Both the position numbers and the translations under genes were made by a program. The notes beneath the pieces were generated by a model. The model was not told the DNA's origin. It did not search any database and saw only the letters and a program-made list of their open reading frames with translations. From Flavobacterium sp. YJ01 (lineage in GTDB: Bacteria; Bacteroidota; Bacteroidia; Flavobacteriales; Flavobacteriaceae): 64,000 bases of DNA. The stretch is from positions 4,526,001 through 4,590,000 of the forward strand of contig NZ_CP119757.1 of NCBI RefSeq assembly GCF_029320955.1. The letters run 5' to 3'. Positions 24,372 through 32,534 of this stretch are shown here, piece by piece; the stretch's first letter is position 1, and every line of letters begins with the position of its first letter.

Positions 24372-26885
24372 TTACGACCAAGCTTTCGGCATTTTTTGAT
24401 CTCTAAGTGGAACAAAAACGGCGTTATCGTCTTTTTCTTCTGAGTTTATAAAGTGATTGAAACGTTTCAATAATCTTGGTTTTTCCAAAACTTGTTTCCA
24501 TTCGCATTCAAAAGTATTTACTAAAGTCTGCATTTCGGCTTCAAGCGTTTCGCAGATTCCTAAACTGTCTTCGATAATTACTTGTTTCAAATACTCTAAA
24601 CCTCCATCTAGTTTTTCTAACCAAGTTGAAGTTCGAATTAGCGGACCAGCGGTGCGGATATAATACATTAAGAAACGATCCATGTATTTGATTACAGTTT
24701 CTTTGTCGATTTTCTCTGCTAATAAAACAGCGTGTTTTGGATTGGCACCGCCATTTCCAGCGATGTATAAATTCCACCCACCTTCGACAGCAATCAGTCC
24801 GAAATCTTTTCCGCGGGCTTCTGCGCATTCGCGAATGCAGGCCGAAACACCACCTTTTAGTTTATGCGGAGAACGGATTCCTTTGTATCTGTTTTCTAGT
24901 TCGATAGCAAATCCGGCGCTGTCGTCCATTCCGTAACGGCACCAGGCATTTCCGACACAGCTTTTTACGGCACGAAGCGATTTTCCGTACGCATGACCAC
25001 TTTCAAAACCATTGTCAATTAAGATTTTCCAGATTTTTGGTAAATCACTCAAATGTGCTCCGAATAAATCAACTCTTTGTGCTCCAGTGATTTTTGTGTA
25101 TAAATCGAATTGTTTGGCTACTTCGCCAATTACAATTAATTTCTCAGCTGTAATTTCTCCTCCAGCAACTCTCGGAACTACAGAATAAGTTCCGTTTCGC
25201 TGAATATTTGCCAAAAATCTATCATTTGTATCTTGCGTTGTTACGTGTTTGTTTGCGGTATCATTGTAAATACTTGAGAAAATTGAAGCTACAACGGGTT
25301 TACAAACTTCGCAACCGTCACCTTTTCCGTGATGATCTAAAACATCGTAGAAATTTTCATATTTATTGATTTTTACCAAATCGTATAATTCCTGACGTGT
25401 GTAGCTGAAATGTTCGCAGATAACTTCTTTTACTTCTTTTCCTAAAGTTTTTTGAGTCGCTTTTACCAAATCAGAAACCATTGGTTTACATCCTCCACAG
25501 CCTGAAGTTGCTTTAGTTGCTTTTACTACATCTGAAAATGTGGCACAAGATTCGTCTAGAATTTTACAACAAATCGAGCCTTTTGTTACATTTTCGCAAG
25601 AACAAATTACAGCAGTATCTGGCAAATCCATTACACTTCCCAAAGAAGAACCTTCAGAACCATCTCGAGAACCTAGAATCAAATCTTCTGGGTTTTTAGG
25701 TAAGCCCATTCCATTATTATAAATCTGAAAGAGTGAATTATAATCGCTAGAATCTCCAACTAAAATTCCGCCTAAAAGTGTTTTAGAATCTTTGGTAACG
25801 TTAATTCTTTTGTAGATTCCACTTAATTTATTCTCATAAATAATAGCAGTTACATTTTCGTTTTCGATAAAAGGATCACCAAAACTTGCCACTTCAACAC
25901 CAATTAATTTTAATTGAGTCGACATATCGATAGTTTCTCTCATGGTTTTGTCGCCATTTAAGATTTGCTCAGCGGCAACATCGGCCATTTCGTAACCAGG
26001 AGCAACCAATCCGTAAATGTTTTGGTTATAAAGTGCGGCTTCTCCAATTGCAAAAATAGAAGGATCTGATGTCTGCATTTGATTGTTTACCACAATTCCG
26101 CCTCTTACACCAACTTCAAGTCCCGAAACTCTTGCCAGTTCGTCGCGAGGTTTTATTCCGGCAGAAATAACCAACATGTCTACTTTTAACAATTCGTCGT
26201 TTGCAAACATCATTCCTGTTATACTTTCGTTTCCATCAATATATTGCGTTGCTTTGTTAAGATGAATTCCGATATTTAATTCTTCAATTTTAGCCTGCAA
26301 CATATCGCTCGCTCCTTGATCTAATTGTCTTGGCATCAAACGCGGAGCGAATTCCACCACATGCGGATTTAATCCTAAATCTCTAACGGCTTTTGCGGCT
26401 TCAAGTCCCAATAAACCGCCGCCTAAAACTGCTGCTTCAGTTGCACCTTTTATTTTTATTTTTTTGGCGTAAGCCATTATTGCATCCAAATCTTCGATGG
26501 TTCTGTAAACAAAAACACCTTCTTTTTCTACACCTTCAATTGGTGGAACAAATGCAGAAGAACCTGTAGCTAAAACTAAGTAATCGTACGTATGTGTTTT
26601 TCCTAAGTGTGTATGTATTGTTTTTAGATCTCGATTAATATCTGTAATTAACTCAGATGTGTTTAGAATAATATTGTTTTCTAAGTACCATTCGGTTGTA
26701 GATAATGATAAATCATCCGCTGTTTTTCCTCCGAAATATTCACTTAAGTGAACACGATCGTAAGCGCGTCTTGGTTCTTCACCAAATACGGTAATTTGAT
26801 ACTTTTCTTGTCCTGATTTTGCAACAAACTTTTCGCAAAATTTATAACCAACCATGCCGTTTCCAACTACTATTACTCTAATCAT
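24372..26885 (-). CDS. nirB: NAD(P)H-dependent nitrite reductase large subunit NirB
   Basis: 837 residues, normal length. Reduces nitrite to ammonium in the cytosol. Order: FAD domain (VVGNGMVGYKFCEKF), NAD domain (AAVLGGGLLGLEAAKAV), BFD-type 2Fe-2S domain (CSCENVTKGSICC ... SGCGGCKP), a second CxxC-bearing BFD-like repeat (ICEHF ... GCEVCKP), then two reductase half-domains with the siroheme/4Fe-4S ligands SCVGNAWCRYG and ACIRECAEARGKDFG. All catalytic cysteines are present. The promoter carries the nitrate-regulon palindrome and three TACGTA boxes. Confidence 0.95.
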   Translation of the reverse strand: MIRVIVVGNGMVGYKFCEKFVAKSGQEKYQITVFGEEPRRAYDRVHLSEYFGGKTADDLSLSTTEWYLENNIILNTSELITDINRDLKTIHTHLGKTHTYDYLVLATGSSAFVPPIEGVEKEGVFVYRTIEDLDAIMAYAKKIKIKGATEAAVLGGGLLGLEAAKAVRDLGLNPHVVEFAPRLMPRQLDQGASDMLQAKIEELNIGIHLNKATQYIDGNESITGMMFANDELLKVDMLVISAGIKPRDELARVSGLEVGVRGGIVVNNQMQTSDPSIFAIGEAALYNQNIYGLVAPGYEMADVAAEQILNGDKTMRETIDMSTQLKLIGVEVASFGDPFIENENVTAIIYENKLSGIYKRINVTKDSKTLLGGILVGDSSDYNSLFQIYNNGMGLPKNPEDLILGSRDGSEGSSLGSVMDLPDTAVICSCENVTKGSICCKILDESCATFSDVVKATKATSGCGGCKPMVSDLVKATQKTLGKEVKEVICEHFSYTRQELYDLVKINKYENFYDVLDHHGKGDGCEVCKPVVASIFSSIYNDTANKHVTTQDTNDRFLANIQRNGTYSVVPRVAGGEITAEKLIVIGEVAKQFDLYTKITGAQRVDLFGAHLSDLPKIWKILIDNGFESGHAYGKSLRAVKSCVGNAWCRYGMDDSAGFAIELENRYKGIRSPHKLKGGVSACIRECAEARGKDFGLIAVEGGWNLYIAGNGGANPKHAVLLAEKIDKETVIKYMDRFLMYYIRTAGPLIRTSTWLEKLDGGLEYLKQVIIEDSLGICETLEAEMQTLVNTFECEWKQVLEKPRLLKRFNHFINSEEKDDNAVFVPLRDQKMPKAWS

Positions 26886-26911
26886 GATTTCTTTAATTAA
26901 GTATTACTAGG

Positions 26912-26933
26912 CAAATATAAGTATTTGTACTTA
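26912..26933 (-). promoter_or_regulatory. nirB promoter with nitrate-regulon palindrome
   Basis: Minus strand -7 box TATATTTG (26912-26919) and palindrome TAAGTA-N4-TACTTA (26918-26933) share the TA dinucleotide, as at moeA. The repeat extends to 8-bp arms (26916-26923 and 26928-26935). The transcript would begin about 20 nt before the ATG. No convincing TTG -33 element is seen. Confidence 0.65.
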
Positions 26934-26939
26934 TAAAAA

Positions 26940-27011
26940 TACGTAATAAAAATATTTTTTATGTATGTTAAAATATTTTTGACTACGTATTTTGTCGTAA
27001 TCTTTTACGTA
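26940..27011. promoter_or_regulatory. three TACGTA boxes upstream of nirB
   Basis: TACGTA at 26940-26945, 26984-26989 and 27006-27011, roughly 34, 78 and 100 nt before the inferred nirB start. Candidate sites for the NarL-like regulator; they could also serve the divergent lipoprotein gene at 27156. Confidence 0.4.
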
Positions 27012-27155
27012 GTACGGCTTTTAGATGAATTTGGAGATTGGATATTTTTATAAATTTGAAAAGATTCTAAATAAGCTTTTCAAAAAAATGTCGTAAATTC
27101 ATAAGAATTTTATGGTTGTTTTTCTTAAGAAGAACATTTTTTAAACAGAAATACT

Positions 27156-27929
27156 ATGAAAAGAATCCTTTCAATATTGCTATTATCAGTTTTAATGATA
27201 GGCTGTAAAAGTGCAGCGGGCAAAGAATCAAAAGATAAAACATCTTCAGGAACATCCCAAGACGATTTAAATTTTTATTTTAAAGCAACTGGAAATGAGC
27301 CGTTTTGGGGAATTAAAATAGGAAATGACCAAATTGTTTTCACTTCACTTATTACAGGAAAAGAGAGTATTACTTTTCCTGCTGTCGATGCAATACGAGC
27401 TATGGATGCAAATGTTCGGATGTATAAAGTAAGTAACGAAACTACCTCTGCAACTATAACTATTCAGCAATTAGACTGTCAAGATTCAATGTCTGGTGCA
27501 ATTTCGCCTTATAGTGTCAAGGTTGAGATTAAAAATAATTCAGAATTAGAAGCGAAAAAATTAAGCGGATGCGGAAAATTTATTACAGATTATCGTCTTC
27601 ATGATATTTGGGTTTTGGAAGAATTAAATGGTTACAAAGTTTTTGCAACCGATTTTCAGAAAGAATTCCCGAGACTTGAGATTAATTCCGCAGAAAACAG
27701 ATTTTCAGGATTTGGCGGCTGTAATTCGATTACAGGACAGATTTTTTATGAGAAAGATGTTTTGCGTTTTACCAAAGTAGTTTCGACTTTAGTGGCTTGC
27801 GCACCAGGAAATAAAGAAGGAGATTTTTTAAAAGCATTGCAAAGCACAACAAATTATTCGATTGAAAATAATAGGCTTACGTTGTCAAATCCTTCTGGGA
27901 AATTAGCGGTTTTTAAGAAAGTCGATTAA
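27156..27929 (+). CDS. META-domain lipoprotein
   Basis: 257 residues. Lipobox MIGCKS gives a lipidated Cys near residue 17. Residues 40-140 contain FKATGNEPFWGIKI, a motif of COG3650-like membrane proteins, and three cysteines (LDCQD, SGCGK). Residues 150-257 are a META/HslJ-type domain (WVLEELNGYKV, RFSGFGGCNSITGQ, ACAPGNKEGDFLKAL). Relatives are envelope stress or heat-shock proteins. Divergent from nirB, so it may share the upstream boxes by chance. Exact role unknown. Confidence 0.82.
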   Translation: MKRILSILLLSVLMIGCKSAAGKESKDKTSSGTSQDDLNFYFKATGNEPFWGIKIGNDQIVFTSLITGKESITFPAVDAIRAMDANVRMYKVSNETTSATITIQQLDCQDSMSGAISPYSVKVEIKNNSELEAKKLSGCGKFITDYRLHDIWVLEELNGYKVFATDFQKEFPRLEINSAENRFSGFGGCNSITGQIFYEKDVLRFTKVVSTLVACAPGNKEGDFLKALQSTTNYSIENNRLTLSNPSGKLAVFKKVD

Positions 27930-27953
27930 CATTTATATTTTTTTACACATTTT

Positions 27954-28055
27954 TTGTCATTTCGACGAAGGAGAAATCTCCACGAGAAGCTCTACAAAGA
28001 TTGACTTATAGGAACGGAGCTGCTTGCGAAGATTTCTCCTTCGTCGAAATGACAA
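27954..28055. repeat. GTCATTTCG hairpin repeat between convergent genes
   Basis: Left arm TTGTCATTTCGACGAAGGAG continuing to GAAATCTC, right arm GATTTCTCCTTCGTCGAAAT followed by GACAA, near-perfect, with a 40-50 nt middle containing GAGAAGCTCTACAAAGATTG. Nearly the same as the element at 23637-23738. It may serve as a two-way terminator. Confidence 0.88.
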
Positions 28056-28080
28056 ACTTGGCGTTTTAATTTGAAAAAAA

Positions 28081-29367
28081 TTATTCAAACAATTCCTTAG
28101 GTTCTTCATCTTCCGATTCACCTTCAATAAAATCCAATTCTAATGCTTTTACACTCTGAACAGCATTTCCAGCAATACCGCGAATTGAGCCGTACATTCC
28201 TAAAGTATTATGAACCACTTTTTCGATTTGTTTTTCGCGCTGTTTCCAGATTCTTTGCATCGCTCTTTTTTCAGAATCTAAGTCGCTTTGCATTTGCGTA
28301 AAGCCTTCCACAATTCCTTCGATTTGTAAACGAAATTCGTTGCTAGTCAAGAAATCATATAACATTGACATTTTATCGCCTTTGTTTTCTTGTGCTTGAA
28401 CTGCTTGATTTATCTGAATTAAAGATTGACGCAAAACGGCGCTTAAACCTTTAAATTCTTCATAAGTACAAATCCATATTCCGTCTCTCATGCCCATTCT
28501 TTCCATTCCAGACGGCATTACTTCTGTAACCAAAACTCCAATATTGGCTCTTTTGGTTCTAATATCATTTTTAAATTTTTCAATCCACGAAGGCTGAAAA
28601 GCTTTTGTTCTTTTACTTTCGTAATAAATCGAACCGCAATTTTGATGCTCGCGTGTGTTTACAATCTGAAGACAATCGGCGCCATTTGCACCTTTTTTAA
28701 CTTCGTCAATGCTGTCAAGAGGAAAATTATTTGCCAACCATTCTTCAATAGCCAATTCCATTACTTCGCCTTGCAATTGCATAGAACCTTGTTCTTGCTT
28801 GCGTTTCATTTCTTCAGTTAATTTTTTTTGTTCTTCAAGCTGTTTTTGAAGTTCTTTAAATTTCAGTTCGTTTTTATCGTCTTCTTGTTTTCTAATTTTT
28901 TCACGTTCCAAAGTCAGTTGCACATTCAATTGCTTTTCAGCTTCTGCTTGAATCGCTTCTTTCATTTCCAGTTTTTCGCGTTGTAATTTTGCGATTTCGC
29001 CTTCCATTTTATTTAATTCTCTGATTTTTTCAGACTTTTCAGAAAGCTCTTTTTCCATTAAAAGCAAACGATCTTTGTTTTCTTCTTCTAATTTAGCTTT
29101 TAGTTTTTCAGAAATTTCCTTTTCGGCTGTTTTTTTCTCGCGCTCTAAACGTTCAGCAAAAAGTTCGTTTTCCTGCTTTTTCTTTGCTTCAAATTCGGCT
29201 TTAGCTTTTTCAAACTGCTCATTTTTAAGCTCTAATTCCTTATTTTGAATGGTAGCTTTTTGTTGAAATTCTTTACGAATACTATCTTCCAATTGATGTT
29301 TTAAGACATCATTTACGTCGATAGGAGTTCCGCAGTTTGGACACTGAATTGAAGATTGCTCAGCCAT
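28081..29367 (-). CDS. DUF2130 family protein with zinc ribbon and coiled coil
   Basis: 428 residues. N-terminal zinc-binding CPNCGTPI with a single visible CxxC. Residues 40-205 are an almost unbroken Glu/Lys-rich coiled coil. Residues 205-400 are the DUF2130 domain (AIEEWLANNFPLDSIDEVKKGANGADC, YESKRTKAFQPSWIEKFK), which looks related to restriction-endonuclease-like folds (Glu...Asp...Glu-x-Lys: GADC, YESKR). Ends in an acidic tail. Function unknown; a nuclease or DNA-structure role is a guess from the fold. Confidence 0.85.
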   Translation of the reverse strand: MAEQSSIQCPNCGTPIDVNDVLKHQLEDSIRKEFQQKATIQNKELELKNEQFEKAKAEFEAKKKQENELFAERLEREKKTAEKEISEKLKAKLEEENKDRLLLMEKELSEKSEKIRELNKMEGEIAKLQREKLEMKEAIQAEAEKQLNVQLTLEREKIRKQEDDKNELKFKELQKQLEEQKKLTEEMKRKQEQGSMQLQGEVMELAIEEWLANNFPLDSIDEVKKGANGADCLQIVNTREHQNCGSIYYESKRTKAFQPSWIEKFKNDIRTKRANIGVLVTEVMPSGMERMGMRDGIWICTYEEFKGLSAVLRQSLIQINQAVQAQENKGDKMSMLYDFLTSNEFRLQIEGIVEGFTQMQSDLDSEKRAMQRIWKQREKQIEKVVHNTLGMYGSIRGIAGNAVQSVKALELDFIEGESEDEEPKELFE

Positions 29368-29496
29368 TTTTTATTGAAATTTTTATTGTAGAATTTGAAT
29401 TTGCTAAGATATTTAAAAGTTCTCTTTTTATAGTGTGGATTTCTGTACTAAATTGTAACGATTTTTTGTTATGACGAAATGCATTGTGAATTTGTT

Positions 29497-29676
29497 TCTC
29501 GCAAAGTCGCAGAGGCACAAAGTTTTTATTTTACGCAGATTTTACGCAGATTTTATGAGATTTAGCAGATTCCGCAGATATTTTCTGGAGATTTCTCCTT
29601 CGCCGAAATGACAAAAATGAGAGAAAATACTCTTAATCTTTTTAATCTGTGGCAAAAAAACTTAGCGTCTTTGCGG
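29497..29676. repeat. triple-nested repeat upstream of DUF2130 / downstream of LysR gene
   Basis: Outer left TCTCGCAAAGTCGCAGAGGC (29497 on), outer right CTTAGCGTCTTTGCGG (29661-29676). Inside are ACGCAGATTTTACGCAGA and CAGATTCCGCAGATA with AATCTGTGGCAAAAA (29643-29658), and half of a GTCATTTCG element (GGAGATTTCTCCTTCGCCGA, about 29587-29606). The outer right end overlaps the last codons and stop of the LysR gene. Confidence 0.75.
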
Positions 29677-30543
29677 CAATAAAAAATCAACGGCAGATTG
29701 TGTAATCTCAGAATCATCTTCTTTTGAAATTATAATCGAAACATTAGTATGAAGATTCACTTTTTTCAATTCGATAAAACCAATTTCAGAATCTTGATTG
29801 TTTTTGGCAATGTTCGACGGAACAATCGAAATTCCTAAACCATTTTTGACTAATTGCACAATTGAATTGATGTTATTCGCTTCGTGAATAATCTTCGGTG
29901 TAAAGCCATAAAAAGCGCAAAGCTCCAATAAAACTTCGTGATAATGCGGCGCGTAATCTTTGTTGAAGAAAATAAATGTTTCGTCTTTCAATTTTAAAAT
30001 ATCGTTTTCTGATTTTATCTGAACAGATTTTTTATTGTAAACCAATGAAAATCCGTCTTTAAACCAAAGATGTGATTTTATTTTGGGAGATTGTATTGGA
30101 GATCGAATAATCCCCATTTCTATTTTTCCCTGTTCTAAAGCATCGATTTGCTTCGTTGTTGAAATCTCAAAAAGTTTAAAATTTACGTATGGAAATTGCG
30201 CTTTCAGATGTTTGATTAAATCTGAAATTATAGAAGAATAAATCGAACTTATATAAGCAATTCTGAACTCGCCCGAGACGTTCTCTGCTATTTTTTTTGT
30301 TTTTAATGAAATGTGTTCCAAATTCTGAAATAGAGATTTAACTTCTTTTTGGAAATATTTTCCGGCTTCTGTTAGTTCTACTTTTTTATTATTTCTAATG
30401 AAAAGTTTTGCCTGAAGTTCATCTTCCAATTCAGCAATCTGACGGCTTAATGGAGGTTGGGAAATAAAAAGTTTTTCTGAAGCTTTGGTAAAGTTCAGTT
30501 CTTCGGCTACAGCCAAAAAATATTTTAAATGACGTAATTCCAT
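29662..30543 (-). CDS. LysR-family transcriptional regulator
   Basis: 293 residues. N-terminal winged helix-turn-helix MELRHLKYFLAVAEELNFTKASEKL with SQPPLSRQIAELEDEL; C-terminal periplasmic-binding-like effector domain (FRIAYISSIYSS, EMGIIRSP, GLGISIVPS). The last four residues (PQRR) and the stop codon come from a repeat sequence, so the natural C-terminus may have been altered. Two AT-rich palindromes lie just before its start, suggesting self-regulation. Targets are not clear; the divergent methyltransferase is one candidate. Confidence 0.88.
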   Translation of the reverse strand: MELRHLKYFLAVAEELNFTKASEKLFISQPPLSRQIAELEDELQAKLFIRNNKKVELTEAGKYFQKEVKSLFQNLEHISLKTKKIAENVSGEFRIAYISSIYSSIISDLIKHLKAQFPYVNFKLFEISTTKQIDALEQGKIEMGIIRSPIQSPKIKSHLWFKDGFSLVYNKKSVQIKSENDILKLKDETFIFFNKDYAPHYHEVLLELCAFYGFTPKIIHEANNINSIVQLVKNGLGISIVPSNIAKNNQDSEIGFIELKKVNLHTNVSIIISKEDDSEITQSAVDFLLPQRR

Positions 30544-30544
30544 G

Positions 30545-30595
30545 ATACTTTTAAAGTATTATTAATTGATAAAAATAGTATTTTTAAAGTATTTA
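30545..30595. promoter_or_regulatory. palindromes before the LysR gene
   Basis: Perfect 15-nt palindrome ATACTTTTAAAGTAT (30545-30559) directly upstream of the LysR ATG, and a similar degenerate one, AGTATTTTTAAAGTATT (about 30577-30593). They have the T-N11-A form usual for LysR sites. Confidence 0.5.
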
Positions 30596-30708
30596 TTAAA
30601 AAGATAGTTTTGATTTTAAGTTAAATGTTAGAAGTTAAAAGTTAAAAGTGAGAGTTCTAACGAATAACCTATAACAAAAAAACTTATAACTTTTTAAAAC
30701 AAAATAAT

Positions 30709-30831
30709 TCTCTCGCAGATTTATCGGATAAGGCAGATTATTAATTTTAGATAAATCATCTTAATCATAATAATTTCCAATCATATAATAGCAAAAAGAT
30801 TAACTCAATCTGCTTTGTCTGCGAGAGATAA
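30709..30831. repeat. CTCTCGCAGAT inverted repeat
   Basis: CTCTCGCAGATTTATCGGAT (about 30711) and AATCTGCTTTGTCTGCGAGAG (about 30808-30827) face each other across 75 nt of AT-rich DNA, ending just before the methyltransferase start. The 301-nt gap here holds the LysR palindromes and this element, and no gene. Confidence 0.7.
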
Positions 30832-30844
30832 AAAAAACAAAGAC

Positions 30845-31552
30845 ATGAAAAAATCAACTATTGAAGAAATCAAAGAACGATTTGACAATGATGTCGAACG
30901 ATTTTCTAATTTAGAAACGGGACAAGTAGCAACAATTGATGCTACAATCTCTTTAGAATTAATAACTGAAGCTTCAAAACGCATTGTTCCGAATGCAAAA
31001 AGCATCTTAGACGTAGGTTGCGGCGCTGGAAATTATACTTTAAAAATGTTGTCTAAATTATCAAATCTAGATTGCACTTTAATCGATTTGAGTTTGCCAA
31101 TGTTGAATCGCGCTTTTGAAAGGGTTTCAGCGGAAACCAACGGAAAAGTAGAAATAAAACAGGGCGATATTCGCGAAGTAGATTTAGAGGAAAATAGTTT
31201 TGATATTATTTTGGCTGGAGCAGTTTTGCATCATTTGCGTGATGATAACGATTGGGAAACGACTTTTACTAAATTGTTTAAATTATTGAAACCTAGCGGT
31301 TGTTTGATGATTTCTGATTTGATTACGCAAGACACAGAATTATTAAACGAATATACTTGGCAGCGTTACGGTGATTATTTGGAAGGAATCGGTGGGGAGG
31401 ACTACCGTCAGAAGGTTTTGGATTATATAGAAAAAGAAGATTCTCCGAGATCTATGAATTATCAATTGGATTTAATGAAAAAAGTAGGTTTCTCAAAAGT
31501 CGAAATTTTGCATAAAAATATGTGTTTCGGTGCTTTTGGCGGAATTAAATAA
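30845..31552 (+). CDS. class I SAM-dependent methyltransferase
   Basis: 235 residues from the ATG giving MKKSTIEEIKERFDNDV; an in-frame TTG 30 nt upstream lies in a repeat and is rejected. SAM motif ILDVGCGAGNYTLKML, motif II CTLIDLSLPML, motif III region GDIREVD, and ILAGAVLHHLRDDNDWE. Similar to ubiquinone/trans-aconitate-type methyltransferases; substrate unknown. It is divergent from the LysR gene. Confidence 0.82.
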   Translation: MKKSTIEEIKERFDNDVERFSNLETGQVATIDATISLELITEASKRIVPNAKSILDVGCGAGNYTLKMLSKLSNLDCTLIDLSLPMLNRAFERVSAETNGKVEIKQGDIREVDLEENSFDIILAGAVLHHLRDDNDWETTFTKLFKLLKPSGCLMISDLITQDTELLNEYTWQRYGDYLEGIGGEDYRQKVLDYIEKEDSPRSMNYQLDLMKKVGFSKVEILHKNMCFGAFGGIK

Positions 31553-31558
31553 GTTTTA

Positions 31559-31634
31559 TTTGCCACGAATTGCACGAATTTACACGAATAATTTTTTTAC
31601 TTAGAAAAGGAAAATTAGTGTAATTCGTGGCAAA
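31559..31634. repeat. GCCACGAATT inverted repeat
   Basis: Left TTGCCACGAATTGCACGAATT (about 31559-31579) and right AATTCGTGGCAAAAA (about 31622-31636). It separates the convergent methyltransferase and DUF3291 genes. The same family is at 32164-32245. Confidence 0.8.
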
Positions 31635-31640
31635 AAAAAA

Positions 31641-32099
31641 CTATGCATGAGCTGGCATTGGATATTTGTTTCGAAGATCGAAAACTAATTCTGATGCTCC
31701 GTTTTTTTGAAGATAATCTAATTTCTCAACGGCTTCTTCCGTAGTTGGAATATGTCCTTTTGGAATCCACCACATGGCAGTATGCGTTTTTCCGAATTTG
31801 TGAAACCATTCTTTTCTTCGTCTTAGAAATTCGCTGTGAAAAGTTTTATACATATAATGTTCCAAAGTTTCTATGTTTTCCCAAACCGATACATTGATAA
31901 TAATCTGTTCATCATTGTACGGATTCAAACTTGTGGCGTTGTAACTATCGTCTTTTAGTCTCCAGACAAAACCTTCGCTTTCTTCAGCAAGAATGTTTAC
32001 AGCATCTAAATTATCTACAAATTCTTTCATGATAGGATCGTTGATGTCGATACCTTTCATTTTAGCAATATTGATTTCGGCAAGATGATAATTGCTCAT
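31641..32099 (-). CDS. DUF3291 family protein
   Basis: 152 residues. Recognised as DUF3291, a ferredoxin-like dimeric alpha-beta barrel family related to antibiotic-biosynthesis monooxygenases: YHLAEINIAKMKG at the start, GFVWRLKDDS, NVSVWENIETLEHYMYKTFHSEFLRRRKEWF and MWWIPKGHIPTTEEA. Function unknown. It lies in line with a quinol monooxygenase-type gene and MdaB-like gene on the same strand, separated by a repeat. Confidence 0.83.
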   Translation of the reverse strand: MSNYHLAEINIAKMKGIDINDPIMKEFVDNLDAVNILAEESEGFVWRLKDDSYNATSLNPYNDEQIIINVSVWENIETLEHYMYKTFHSEFLRRRKEWFHKFGKTHTAMWWIPKGHIPTTEEAVEKLDYLQKNGASELVFDLRNKYPMPAHA

Positions 32100-32163
32100 A
32101 AAAATATATGTTTCTGAATTTTAGGCAATTTAGCTTTTTTCTGAATATTGTATAGGATTTTTC

Positions 32164-32245
32164 GCCATGAATTACACGAATTGAACTAATTTTTATATTA
32201 TCAATTAACAAAAACAATTCGTGAAAATTTGTGTAATTCGTGGCA
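32164..32245. repeat. GCCATGAATTACACGAATT inverted repeat
   Basis: Left GCCATGAATTACACGAATT (32164-32182), right TGTGTAATTCGTGGCAAA (32230-32247). Same family as 31559-31634, only 600 nt away. Confidence 0.8.
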
Positions 32246-32253
32246 AACAAAAC

Positions 32254-32532
32254 TTATAAAGTCTGTGCAGTTTTGTAAACCTGAATTGGACTAGAAACAA
32301 GCGTTTCTGTTTTTTTAATAAAATCTTGAAGATAAGATTGGCTGTTGTGTAAATCTAAACCTGGCTGATCTTTCCATTCTTCCCAAAGAATAAAAACATT
32401 TTCTGAAGTATGTAAATCGTAACGGATACATGCAGTTTCTTTTCTAGTTTCGGTTACTAAATGCGTCAGAAGGTTCTGAACTTCAATTAGATGCTCTGGT
32501 TTACTTTTTAAAATTGCTGTAATTGAGATCAT
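32254..32532 (-). CDS. putative quinol monooxygenase (ABM domain, YgiN-like)
   Basis: 92 residues, one antibiotic-biosynthesis-monooxygenase domain: MISITAILKSKPEHLIEVQ, TRKETACIRYDLHTSEN, FILWEEWKDQPGLDLH. Relatives such as E. coli YgiN oxidise quinols without a cofactor. It starts 2 nt after an MdaB-like quinone reductase gene, the same pairing as E. coli mdaB-ygiN, so a quinone/quinol redox role is likely. Confidence 0.85.
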   Translation of the reverse strand: MISITAILKSKPEHLIEVQNLLTHLVTETRKETACIRYDLHTSENVFILWEEWKDQPGLDLHNSQSYLQDFIKKTETLVSSPIQVYKTAQTL

Positions 32533-32534
32533 GA

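Noticed and set aside
26083..26265. Plus-strand frame inside nirB
   Set aside because: Fully within a well-supported gene on the other strand.
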